DNA of 6,744 bases from Beijerinckiaceae bacterium (GTDB lineage Bacteria; Pseudomonadota; Alphaproteobacteria; Rhizobiales; Beijerinckiaceae), in assembly GCA_027311205.1 (NCBI GenBank), contig DAICZI010000092.1, positions 1 through 6,744 on the forward strand, in the 5' to 3' direction. Positions 1-6,744 of the stretch are shown in pieces. The stretch's first letter is position 1; each line of letters opens with the position of its first letter. The position numbers were made by a program, and so were the translations under genes. The notes under the pieces are model-generated. The model searched no databases, was not told the DNA's origin, and worked only from the letters and a program-made list of their open reading frames with translations.

Positions 1-2
1 GG

Positions 3-454
3 TTCGAGCTGCATATCGAGCGCCGGGAGGTCGACGAGGTGTTCGAGGTGCCGCTCGCCTATGTGTTCGATCCGCGCAATCACCGCCCGCAGGTGCGTGA
101 TATGTTCGAGTTTATCGGGGGATGTCATCCAAATGTTCCTTATAAAGTTCGTTATATGTTCCTATGTAAGCCGCAATCCGGGCGCAGAGTCAAGAAGGGT
201 TTGCCATGCCCTTGCGGGGCCATGTGTCGGCTTCTTTCGAGGCTGGGGCCTCAGGAAATCCGTCAGGATGAAGGATCTCTTCGCATCGCAGCCCATGTTG
301 GGGCAGCGAGCCTGTTTCCTTTTCAGGATAAATCATGTATATGCACCGCAATATGGGGTTTTGACCCCAGCCTTTCCGCGTGTCGCACAATGCTGCTGCC
401 GGGCCATGACAGGTCTGGTGTGCGGCGTTTTGGTGTTGGAGCGGAGCAAACTCG

Positions 455-470
<16 letters not shown>
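3..470 (+). CDS. NUDIX hydrolase, CoA-pyrophosphatase type (5' end outside window; abnormal 3' end)
   Basis: The frame is open from the left edge, so only the C-terminal part of the gene is present. The first ~35 codons read as the segment after the NUDIX box in CoA pyrophosphatases (NudL/YeaB type), which hydrolyse CoA and its derivatives: a REVDEVFEVPL stretch followed by DPRNH matches the family pattern EVxxVFEVPLxxxxDPxNH. Third-position GC is high there. After about position 110 codon use changes. A weak VPYKVRY trace sits where the family has its (M/I)PYxxRYIWGATAGM motif, but the WGATAGM part is absent in all three forward frames. The frame then runs about 100 codons through Cys-rich, non-native-looking sequence to a TGA at 468-470, overlapping the typA start. 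The true 3' end is therefore probably lost or altered, and the protein may be non-functional. The homology is fairly sure; translation to 470 is doubtful. Confidence 0.6.
147..161. promoter_or_regulatory. Putative LexA (SOS) box, GTTC-N7-GTTC
   Basis: GTTCGTTATATGTTC matches the alphaproteobacterial LexA operator GTTC-N7-GTTC exactly (reverse strand GAAC-N7-GAAC). A further GTTC lies at 135-138 but at 12-bp rather than 11-bp spacing. No known SOS gene lies immediately downstream on the plus strand; typA begins about 300 bp later. The match covers only 8 fixed bases, so chance is possible. Confidence 0.4.
165..193 (-). promoter_or_regulatory. Candidate leftward sigma-70-type promoter beside the LexA-like box
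   Basis: On the minus strand TTGACT (188-193) and CTTACA (165-170) are 17 bp apart. The start would fall near 158, inside the LexA-like box, which is the arrangement expected of a LexA-repressed promoter. It would fire into the antisense strand of the NUDIX fragment. The -10 element is poor, so this remains a candidate. Confidence 0.25.
361..391 (+). promoter_or_regulatory. Weak candidate promoter of typA
   Basis: TTGACC at 361-366 is followed by CACAAT at 386-391 with a 19-bp spacer, longer than ideal. Transcription would start about 55 nt before the typA start codon. The -35 overlaps the arm of a 6-bp hairpin (354-369). It is the best sigma-70-like match seen in front of typA. Confidence 0.25.
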
Positions 471-2293
<1,823 letters not shown>

Positions 2294-2318
2294 GAAGGCG
2301 TTGCGGCAATGGTGACAT

Positions 2319-2333
2319 GTTTTGCAACAAAAC
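2319..2333. promoter_or_regulatory. Perfect 15-bp palindrome between typA and fabI
   Basis: GTTTTG-CAA-CAAAAC is a perfect 6-bp inverted repeat with a 3-bp centre. It could be an operator or a small hairpin at the 3' end of the typA message, but no T-tract follows, so it is not a terminator. A weak promoter-like pair just downstream (TTGCCA 2339-2344, TATGAC 2361-2366, 16-bp spacer) would start fabI transcription about 45 nt before its start. Function is unknown. Confidence 0.25.
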
Positions 2334-2418
2334 GTTAGTTGCCAGTGATTTTCGATCCGCTATGACCGGGTTCAAGGCTGCGGCGGATACGTCGCGCATA
2401 GAACTTGGGGGCGAACGC

Positions 2419-3225
2419 GTGACGCAAGGATTGATGCAGGGCAAGCGCGGGCTGATCATGGGTGTCGCCAATGATCACTCGATTGCCTGGGGTATTTCGC
2501 AAGCTTTGGTGGCGCAAGGGGCGACGCTGGCTTTCACCTATCAGGGGGAAGCTCTGGGTAAGCGGGTGCGGCCTCTGGCTGAAAGTCTGGCCATGCCGCT
2601 GGTGCTGGAATGCGATGTCGAGGACATTGCTTCGCTGGACGCGTGCTTTGCAACGCTGGAGCGTGAATGGGGCAGTCTGGATTTCGTGGTTCATGCCATC
2701 GGCTTTTCTGACAAGAACGAGCTGAAGGGTCGCTATGTTGATGTCACGACGCGGGCCAATTTCACGCGAACCATGGTCATTTCCGCCTTTTCTTTCACGG
2801 AGGTGGCGCAACGCGCCTTGCCGCTGATGAATTCGGGCGGCAGTCTGCTGACGCTGACTTTCAATGGCTCAAACCGCACCATGCCGAATTATAACGTCAT
2901 GGGACTGGCGAAGGCGGCGCTTGAAGCCAGCGTCCGCACGCTGGCCGCCGATCTCGGTCCGGAGGCTATCCGGGTCAACGCCATTTCCGCCGGGCCTGTG
3001 CGCACATTGGCGGGGGCAGGCATTGGTCAGGCGCGGGCGATGTTCGCATTTCAGGCGCGCCATGCGCCGCTGCGCCGCGAAATCACCATCGAAGATGTCG
3101 CTGGTGCAGCCCTGTATTTGTTGAGCGATCTTTCCAGGGCGGTCACGGGCGAAATTCACATGGTCGATGGCGGCTATTCCACCATCGCCATGCCGCGCCC
3201 GGAAGATTTGAGAAGTGAGGGCTGA
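2419..3225 (+). CDS. fabI: Enoyl-[acyl-carrier-protein] reductase [NADH] FabI
   Basis: FabI catalyses the last, NADH-dependent step of each type II fatty-acid elongation cycle, reducing trans-2-enoyl-ACP; it is a cytosolic SDR-family homotetramer. Numbered from GTG 2419, the cofactor motif GVANDHSIAWGI is at 15-26, the CDV adenine-contact motif near 65-67, and VVHAIGF at 90-96. The catalytic Tyr158-x6-Lys165 lies in YNVMGLAK, and the substrate-loop SAGPVRTLA follows. Phe148 stands where E. coli FabI has Tyr146. The 268 residues match the usual 260-275. The GTG is preferred because GGGGG at 2407-2411 sits 7 nt upstream and the protein then begins just before the conserved MQGKRGLIMG. In-frame ATGs at 2317 and 2362 would add 34 or 19 unconserved residues. 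Rhizobiales often carry two FabI copies; this one is not beside fabA-fabB, so it could be the second. Function is well supported. Confidence 0.94.
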   Translation: MTQGLMQGKRGLIMGVANDHSIAWGISQALVAQGATLAFTYQGEALGKRVRPLAESLAMPLVLECDVEDIASLDACFATLEREWGSLDFVVHAIGFSDKNELKGRYVDVTTRANFTRTMVISAFSFTEVAQRALPLMNSGGSLLTLTFNGSNRTMPNYNVMGLAKAALEASVRTLAADLGPEAIRVNAISAGPVRTLAGAGIGQARAMFAFQARHAPLRREITIEDVAGAALYLLSDLSRAVTGEIHMVDGGYSTIAMPRPEDLRSEG

Positions 3226-3247
3226 AGCGATCCGCCGCGCTGCCTTC

Positions 3248-3272
3248 CCGGCGCATGGCTCACATGCGCTGG
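3248..3272 (+). repeat. Strong hairpin just after the fabI stop
   Basis: CCGGCGCATG (3248-3257) pairs with CATGCGCTGG (3263-3272) over 10 bp with one G-U pair and a GCTCA loop. It begins 22 nt after the fabI stop. No T-tract follows, so it is more likely an mRNA 3'-end stabiliser or a REP-like element than an intrinsic terminator. Confidence 0.45.
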
Positions 3273-3299
3273 ACGCCATTGCGGTTGTCCGCCATGTGC

Positions 3300-3433
3300 G
3301 GCAGTTAATCTGGGCTGAAACGGTTCTTGCAATACCCCCGATTCCCCAATGACCGTTTCGCATCCGGGACAGGCGCAAGTTGCGCCATACCGTTCTTCCA
3401 ACTACAGCCGGGCAACAGCCCGGCTATTTTTTT
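3300..3433 (+). ncRNA. Candidate structured small RNA or fabI 3' UTR
   Basis: Three successive plus-strand hairpins fill this stretch. GAAACGGT (3317-3324) pairs with ACCGTTTC (3352-3359) around a 27-nt loop containing ACCCCC and TTCCCC. GGCGC/GCGCC (3372-3386) has an AAGTT loop. A GC-rich terminator hairpin with seven T's ends it. No protein-coding frame or ribosome site is seen. The only promoter-like match is weak (TTGCGG 3279-3284, 17 bp, CAGTTA 3302-3307), so the RNA may instead be processed from the fabI transcript. The 5' end is an estimate. No known family was recognised. Confidence 0.35.
3406..3433 (+). terminator. Intrinsic terminator downstream of fabI
   Basis: AGCCGGGC (3406-3413) and GCCCGGCT (3418-3425) form a perfect 8-bp GC-rich stem with an AACA loop, followed by A and seven T's (3427-3433). 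The T-tract is on the plus side only, so it ends rightward transcription. It lies 180 nt beyond the fabI stop and just before the convergent end of msrP. Confidence 0.88.
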
Positions 3434-3456
3434 CTGTCAGTATTTCCTGCAGCCTG

Positions 3457-4425
3457 TCAGCGATACAGGTTTTGGCCCTTGATATCCTTGTAGAGCCCGG
3501 CGACCTGCTCGCCATAGCCGTTGAATATCACGGTCGGCACACGCTCCATGGTGCCGAGCACCCGCTCGGTCGCCTGGCTCCAGCGCGGATGCGGCACGGC
3601 GGGGTTCACATTGGCCCAGAAACCATATTCAGACGAATCAAGCTGCTCCCAGAAGGTCTTGGGCCGCTCGTTGCTGAAGGTGATTTTGGTGATCGATTTG
3701 ATCGACTTGAAGCCATATTTCCACGGCACCGCCAGTCTGATCGGCGCGCCAAATTGTTTCAACAGCGGCTTGCCATAGGCACCCGTCACCAGCAGCGGCA
3801 GTTCGCTCATGGCTTCAGCCATGGTCAGACCCTCGGTGTAGGGCCATGGATCGAACGGCATTTCCTGACCGGGGGCCATTTTGGGGTCGTTGAAGGTCTC
3901 AAAGTGAATATATTTCACGCCGGCCTTGGGCTTCATTTTCTCGACAAACGCCTTGAGCGGAAAGCCCGTCCAGGGGATGGTCATGGCCCAGGCCTCGACA
4001 CAGCGATGGCGATAGAGCCGCTCCTCCAGCGGGAAGGCGCGGATCAGATCATCAATGGCAAATGTCATCGGCTTTTAGACCAGACCATCGACCGTGACTG
4101 ACCAGGGCCGGGTTTTCAACTCCTGCGCGGCGGCGGCGATGCGCTTGCTGGTGCCATATTCGTAGAAATTGTTGTAATTGGCGTTGACGGATTCAGGCGT
4201 CAGCGCGCGTCCCAGCACATAGGCCGGATTCTGTTTGGCCGGATAGAGATTGGCGGTGGGGTCAGCGGCCTCGGCGAAAGCCGACACGCCAGACATGGCG
4301 TTGAAGGCACTGGCTCCGCCGATCAGCAACGCCCCCTGCATGAGGGCGCGACGGTTGAGAAAAGCCGCCTCGGGGGTTTCCTGCAGACCGGCAATCTCCC
4401 AGATTTTCTTCTGGCGGATCAGCAT
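3457..4425 (-). pseudogene. msrP: Methionine sulfoxide reductase catalytic subunit MsrP (YedY), split by an in-frame stop
   Basis: MsrP is a periplasmic molybdopterin enzyme of the sulfite-oxidase fold that repairs oxidised methionines in envelope proteins, normally with electrons from the haem membrane protein MsrQ. The ATG at 4423-4425 has a strong AAGGAG site 6 nt upstream. Residues 22-40 form a Tat signal (FLNRRALMQG then a hydrophobic run). After 116 codons a TAA (4075-4077, minus strand) interrupts DGLV-stop-KPMTF. The same frame then continues without shift for 205 codons, including RLYRHRCVEAWAMTIPW with the Mo-ligand Cys, then GAPIRLAVPWKYGFKSIKSI and GFWANVNPAVPHPRWSQATER. The composite length, about 322, fits the family. 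An ATG 6 nt after the stop could allow re-initiation, but that product would lack the Tat signal. A single point mutation (for example GAA to TAA) explains everything; a sequencing error is possible. No msrQ follows: fabI converges instead. Confidence 0.88.
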
Positions 4426-4454
4426 CGTGCGCTCCTTGGTTAGTGTTCGCGAGC

Positions 4455-4483
4455 AAATTACCCCGTCCGCAATCTGGCGGCAA
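4455..4483 (-). promoter_or_regulatory. Candidate msrP promoter
   Basis: On the minus strand TTGCCG (4478-4483) and TAATTT (4455-4460) are exactly 17 bp apart. Transcription would start near 4448, giving a leader of about 23 nt with the AAGGAG ribosome site just before ATG 4425. Spacing and position are right; the -10 is only a partial match. Confidence 0.4.
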
Positions 4484-4620
4484 ATCACGAGGTTGCGAGC
4501 GGTTCGTCATCCCTTCGCGATGGCAAGCTTTCGATGGGAAGTGAAAAAATCACAATTTTGCCTTGATAGAGCCGTCGTTGCGCCCGGATGCGGCGGCACC
4601 TTGTCAAATGTGGTCACGTT

Positions 4621-4738
4621 GAGACGCGGTTCCCCGCAAAGCGTCAGCCCCCCAGCCAACCGGGGAACAACGCCTCCTAGTGCTGAGTTCAGCGCGTGAT
4701 CCAGAGGCCGACGGTGAGTTTCTCCCGTCGGCCTTTTT
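4621..4738 (+). ncRNA. Candidate small RNA with C-rich loop, unpaired CCTCCT and its own terminator
   Basis: A strong plus-strand terminator stands here with no coding gene upstream on that strand, so it should end a non-coding transcript. Structure seen: GTTCCCCG (4629-4636) pairs perfectly with CGGGGAAC (4661-4668) around a 24-nt loop containing CCCCCC (4648-4653). Then comes CCTCCT (4673-4678), identical to the core anti-Shine-Dalgarno of 16S rRNA and lying between stems. A short hairpin GTGCTG/CAGCGC (4680-4695) and the terminator hairpin follow. Several alphaproteobacterial sRNAs expose such anti-SD motifs to block translation starts, so a trans-acting sRNA is a reasonable inference. It does not look like tRNA, 4.5S RNA, tmRNA or RNase P RNA; 6S RNA could not be excluded by eye. 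No clear promoter was found and the 5' end is a guess. Confidence 0.5.
4705..4738 (+). terminator. Intrinsic terminator of the small-RNA candidate
   Basis: AGGCCGACGG (4705-4714) and CCGTCGGCCT (4725-4734) form a perfect 10-bp stem with a 10-nt loop, followed by a T-tract (4734-4738, then CTTTAT). It acts on rightward transcription and lies about 77 bp before the htpG heat-shock promoter, so it insulates htpG from anything upstream. Confidence 0.92.
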
Positions 4739-4814
4739 CTTTATCGTGATGTGCTTTCTTTGCGTGATGCACGTCATCGGGGTGCATTCAAGGGCGTGCT
4801 TTCACGCCGCTCCT

Positions 4815-4843
4815 CTTGAAAAAACCCGCCAAAGCCACGATAC
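4815..4843 (+). promoter_or_regulatory. Heat-shock sigma factor (RpoH) type promoter of htpG
   Basis: CTTGAA (4815-4820), a 17-bp spacer and CGATAC (4838-4843) resemble the alphaproteobacterial RpoH pattern (CTTGAA, about 17 bp, C-rich/ATA-type -10). The start would be near 4850, giving a leader of about 53 nt. htpG is a classic RpoH-regulon gene, which supports the call. Confidence 0.55.
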
Positions 4844-4893
4844 AAACAGCGCGGGCGCAGTCCGCGTGAAATGCCGTGATATTCAAGTCCAAG

Positions 4894-4901
4894 AGGTGAT
4901 C
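4894..4901 (+). promoter_or_regulatory. Extended ribosome binding site of htpG
   Basis: AGGTGATC is complementary over 8 bases to GAUCACCU near the 3' end of 16S rRNA. Its AGG core lies 6 nt before GTG 4903. With an in-frame TGA at 4897-4899 it fixes the start codon. Confidence 0.7.
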
Positions 4902-4902
4902 A

Positions 4903-6744
4903 GTGACAACAGCTTCCCCGCCGGAAACCGGGTCTGCGACGCAGCCTTCGCGGGCGTTTGAGGCCGATGTGGCGCGCCTGCTGCATCTGATGGTGCACAG
5001 TGTTTATTCCGACCGCTCGATTTTCGTGCGCGAATTGGTGTCCAACGCCGCCGACGCCTGCGAAAAGCTGCGCTATGAGGCCTTGTCGGCCCCAGCGCTG
5101 GTGAAAGACGGCACGAATTTCGCCATCACCATCAGCGTCGACAAGGACGCCAGGACGCTCACCTTTGCTGATAATGGCATTGGCATGAGCGAGGCGGAGA
5201 TGGTGTCGGCGCTCGGCACCATCGCCAGTTCCGGCACCCGTGCCTTTCTGGAAAATCTCAAGGACGGCGAGGCCAAGGCCGCACCGGAACTGATCGGCCA
5301 GTTTGGTATCGGGTTTTATTCGGCCTTCATGGTGGCTGACAAGGTCGAGGTGTTTTCGCGCCGGGCTGGAACCGAGACGGCGACGCATTGGTCATCGGAT
5401 GGCAAGGGCACTTACACGGTTGCACCTTGTGCGCTTGCTGATGCGCCAGCGCAAGGCTCACGTGTGCTGCTGCATGTCAGCGAGGCTGCGGCTGAATTTC
5501 TTGAACCCTGGCGCATCGAATCGATCGTGCGCGAGCATTCCGGCGCGGTGGCGATACCGATTGATTTCATCGAGGCACCGGGCGCAGAGCCACGCCGCCT
5601 TGGTGAGGGCACAGCCTTGTGGGTCAAGCCAAAGGCCAGCGTGACACCGGAAGAATACAAGGATTTCTACCAATCGCTGTCTGGCCAATTCGACGAACCG
5701 GCACTGACCGCCCATTGGCGGGCCGAAGGGCGGCATGAATATTACGCGCTGGCGTTTGTGCCGGGTTCGCGGCCGCTTGATCTGTTTGACCCGGCGCGCC
5801 GAAGCCGTGCCAAACTCTATGTGCGGCGCGTGTTGATTGATGCCGATGCCCATATTCTGCCAGGCTGGCTGCGCTTTGTGAAAGCCGTGGTTGATTCCAG
5901 CGACCTGCCGCTGAATGTGTCGCGCGAGATGATTCAGGAAAGCCAGGTGTTTGCGGCCATTCGCAAAGGCGTCACCAGCCATGTTGTCGCCGATCTGACG
6001 CGGCTCGCCGAACAGGAGCCAGAGACTTACGGCAAAATCTGGGATAATTTTGGGGCCGTCATCAAGGAGGGCCTTTATGAGGATTATGAGCGGCGTGACG
6101 CGCTCCTGAAACTGGTGCGCTTTGCCACCTCGACCCACGGCGAGACCAAGCGCTCGCTCGCTGATTATGTGGCCGCCCTGCGCGAGAACCAGACTGCAAT
6201 CTGGTATTTGGCGGGCGATGATCTGAAGCGCTTGAAAGCCAGCCCGCAACTCGAAGGATTCCGCGCGCGGGGCATTGAGGTTTTGTTGCTGCCGGATCCC
6301 GTTGATGCCTTCTGGGTGCAGAATGTCACCGGCTATGACGGCAAGCCGTTCAAATCCGTGACGCAGGGTGCCGCTGATATCAAGGCTGTGCCCTTGCTGG
6401 ATGGCGAGGCCAGGGCCGAGGCACCGGTGAGCGAGGCGGTTGCTGCGCTGATGACGCGCATGAAGGACCTGCTGACGGACGCGGTCAGCGATGTGCGGGT
6501 GTCGGATCGCCTGTCCGATAGCGCGGCCTGTCTGGTGGCGCAGGATCAGGGGCCGGATCGTCGGCTGGAGCGGATGCTGGCCGAGCACGGGCAGTTGCCG
6601 GAAGTGACCAAGCCGGTGCTGGAAATCAACCCGCAGCACGCCCTGCTGGGCAAGCTTGCGGCCAGCAGCGATGCCGCTCTGGTGGAGGACGCGATCTGGC
6701 TGATTCTGGATGAGGCGCGGCTGGCGGACGGGGAGCGGCCTGAT
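4903..6744 (+). CDS. htpG: Molecular chaperone HtpG (Hsp90), 3' end outside window
   Basis: HtpG is the cytosolic bacterial Hsp90, a homodimeric ATP-driven chaperone that works with DnaK in late protein remodelling. The GHKL ATPase domain is complete: IFVRELVSNAADA (catalytic Glu44, Asn48, Asp51), DNGIGM (90-95), GTIASSGT (105-112) and the lid/glycine motif GQFGIGFYSAF (132-142). The middle domain carries the catalytic-loop Arg341 in LNVSRE. The C-terminal dimerisation part runs to LILDEARLAD, which aligns close to the end of E. coli HtpG (624 residues). With 614 codons present, probably only the last 15-20 are missing. The start is GTG: an in-frame TGA at 4897-4899 excludes anything earlier, and an extended Shine-Dalgarno lies 6 nt upstream. 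A heat-shock-type promoter precedes it. Divergent from msrP. No odd residues were noted; identity is certain. Confidence 0.97.
   Translation, partial: MTTASPPETGSATQPSRAFEADVARLLHLMVHSVYSDRSIFVRELVSNAADACEKLRYEALSAPALVKDGTNFAITISVDKDARTLTFADNGIGMSEAEMVSALGTIASSGTRAFLENLKDGEAKAAPELIGQFGIGFYSAFMVADKVEVFSRRAGTETATHWSSDGKGTYTVAPCALADAPAQGSRVLLHVSEAAAEFLEPWRIESIVREHSGAVAIPIDFIEAPGAEPRRLGEGTALWVKPKASVTPEEYKDFYQSLSGQFDEPALTAHWRAEGRHEYYALAFVPGSRPLDLFDPARRSRAKLYVRRVLIDADAHILPGWLRFVKAVVDSSDLPLNVSREMIQESQVFAAIRKGVTSHVVADLTRLAEQEPETYGKIWDNFGAVIKEGLYEDYERRDALLKLVRFATSTHGETKRSLADYVAALRENQTAIWYLAGDDLKRLKASPQLEGFRARGIEVLLLPDPVDAFWVQNVTGYDGKPFKSVTQGAADIKAVPLLDGEARAEAPVSEAVAALMTRMKDLLTDAVSDVRVSDRLSDSAACLVAQDQGPDRRLERMLAEHGQLPEVTKPVLEINPQHALLGKLAASSDAALVEDAIWLILDEARLADGERPD

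Larger units (their letters stand above)
129..454. other. Region upstream of typA, probably largely non-coding
   Basis: The NUDIX frame stays open here, but the sequence does not look coding. Positions 100-170 are AT-richer than the flanking genes. The stretch holds the LexA-like box at 147-161, small inverted repeats at 239-252 (GAGGC/GCCTC) and 354-369 (TGGGGT/ACCCCA, loop TTTG), and a weak sigma-70-type promoter before typA. A 21-codon ORF from ATG 206 with an AAGGG ribosome site ends at 269-271; it resembles nothing known and is not called. No RNA family was recognised. Confidence 0.45.
4426..4902. other. Divergent msrP-htpG intergenic region
   Basis: This 477-bp region has no convincing protein gene. 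From left to right it holds the msrP promoter on the minus strand, an A/T-rich stretch with a GTGA-AAAAA-TCAC inverted repeat (4541-4553), the small-RNA candidate with its terminator, and then the htpG promoter region. The last contains two inverted repeats, ATGCAC/GTGCAT (4767-4787) and GGCGTG/CACGCC (4793-4808), directly before the heat-shock-type promoter. No CIRCE element for HrcA was seen. Confidence 0.7.

Noticed and set aside
206..271. 21-codon ORF downstream of the LexA-like box as an SOS peptide
   Set aside because: The start has a fair ribosome site, but the peptide is low in information, resembles nothing known, and the promoter orientation near the box points the other way.
354..369. 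TGGGGT/ACCCCA hairpin as a terminator
   Set aside because: The stem is only 6 bp and no T-tract follows; it also overlaps the best -35 match for typA.
4075..4077. Programmed recoding (selenocysteine or pyrrolysine) at the msrP stop
   Set aside because: The codon is TAA, not TGA or TAG, and MsrP has no catalytic residue expected at this position.
3349..4101. 250-codon plus-strand ORF opposite msrP
   Set aside because: It spans a strong terminator and lies fully antisense to a recognisable msrP; its His/Gly/Leu-rich translation is typical of an antisense shadow.
4680..4961. 93-codon plus-strand ORF before htpG
   Set aside because: It runs through the intrinsic terminator hairpin and the heat-shock promoter and overlaps the htpG start in another frame; no ribosome site was seen.
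5458..6639. 393-codon minus-strand ORF opposite htpG
   Set aside because: It is wholly antisense to conserved htpG sequence, with a His/Gln/Arg-rich product unlike any known protein.

Overview
The window looks like a chromosomal segment of an alphaproteobacterium, most likely of the Hyphomicrobiales (Rhizobiales). The GC content is moderately high and codons mostly end in G or C. The TypA, FabI, MsrP and HtpG sequences read like rhizobial-type proteins. A GTTC-N7-GTTC motif (the alphaproteobacterial LexA box) and a CTTGAA-N17-CGATAC promoter (heat-shock sigma type) fit the same group. The genus cannot be named from the sequence alone. No mobile element, CRISPR array, tRNA or rRNA was seen.

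Layout from left to right. (1) Positions 3-470: the 3' part of a NUDIX hydrolase gene (CoA-pyrophosphatase type). Its conserved C-terminal motif is missing and its frame runs on through AT-richer, non-coding-looking DNA that carries a LexA-type box. (2) 455-2293: typA/bipA, the ribosome-associated GTPase, intact. (3) 2419-3225: fabI, NADH-dependent enoyl-ACP reductase, intact, with Phe in place of one conserved active-site Tyr. (4) 3226-3433: a string of hairpins ending in a strong intrinsic terminator, either a long fabI 3' UTR or a small RNA gene. (5) 3457-4425, minus strand: msrP (yedY), the periplasmic methionine-sulfoxide reductase catalytic subunit, interrupted by a single in-frame TAA. 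(6) 4426-4902: a divergent intergenic region. It holds the msrP promoter, a second structured RNA candidate with its own terminator and an unpaired CCTCCT anti-Shine-Dalgarno motif, and a heat-shock-type promoter. (7) 4903 to the right edge: htpG, the bacterial Hsp90, lacking only its last few codons because of the window edge.

The genes do not form one pathway. They share a loose housekeeping and stress theme: translation under stress (TypA), membrane lipid synthesis (FabI), envelope oxidative repair (MsrP, probably broken here) and cytosolic chaperoning (HtpG). fabI and msrP converge; msrP and htpG diverge.

The points most worth a second look are the two unassigned terminator-ended RNA candidates, the nonsense-split msrP with no msrQ beside it, and the LexA-like box inside the apparent end of the NUDIX gene. 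No clearly new multi-gene system is visible.
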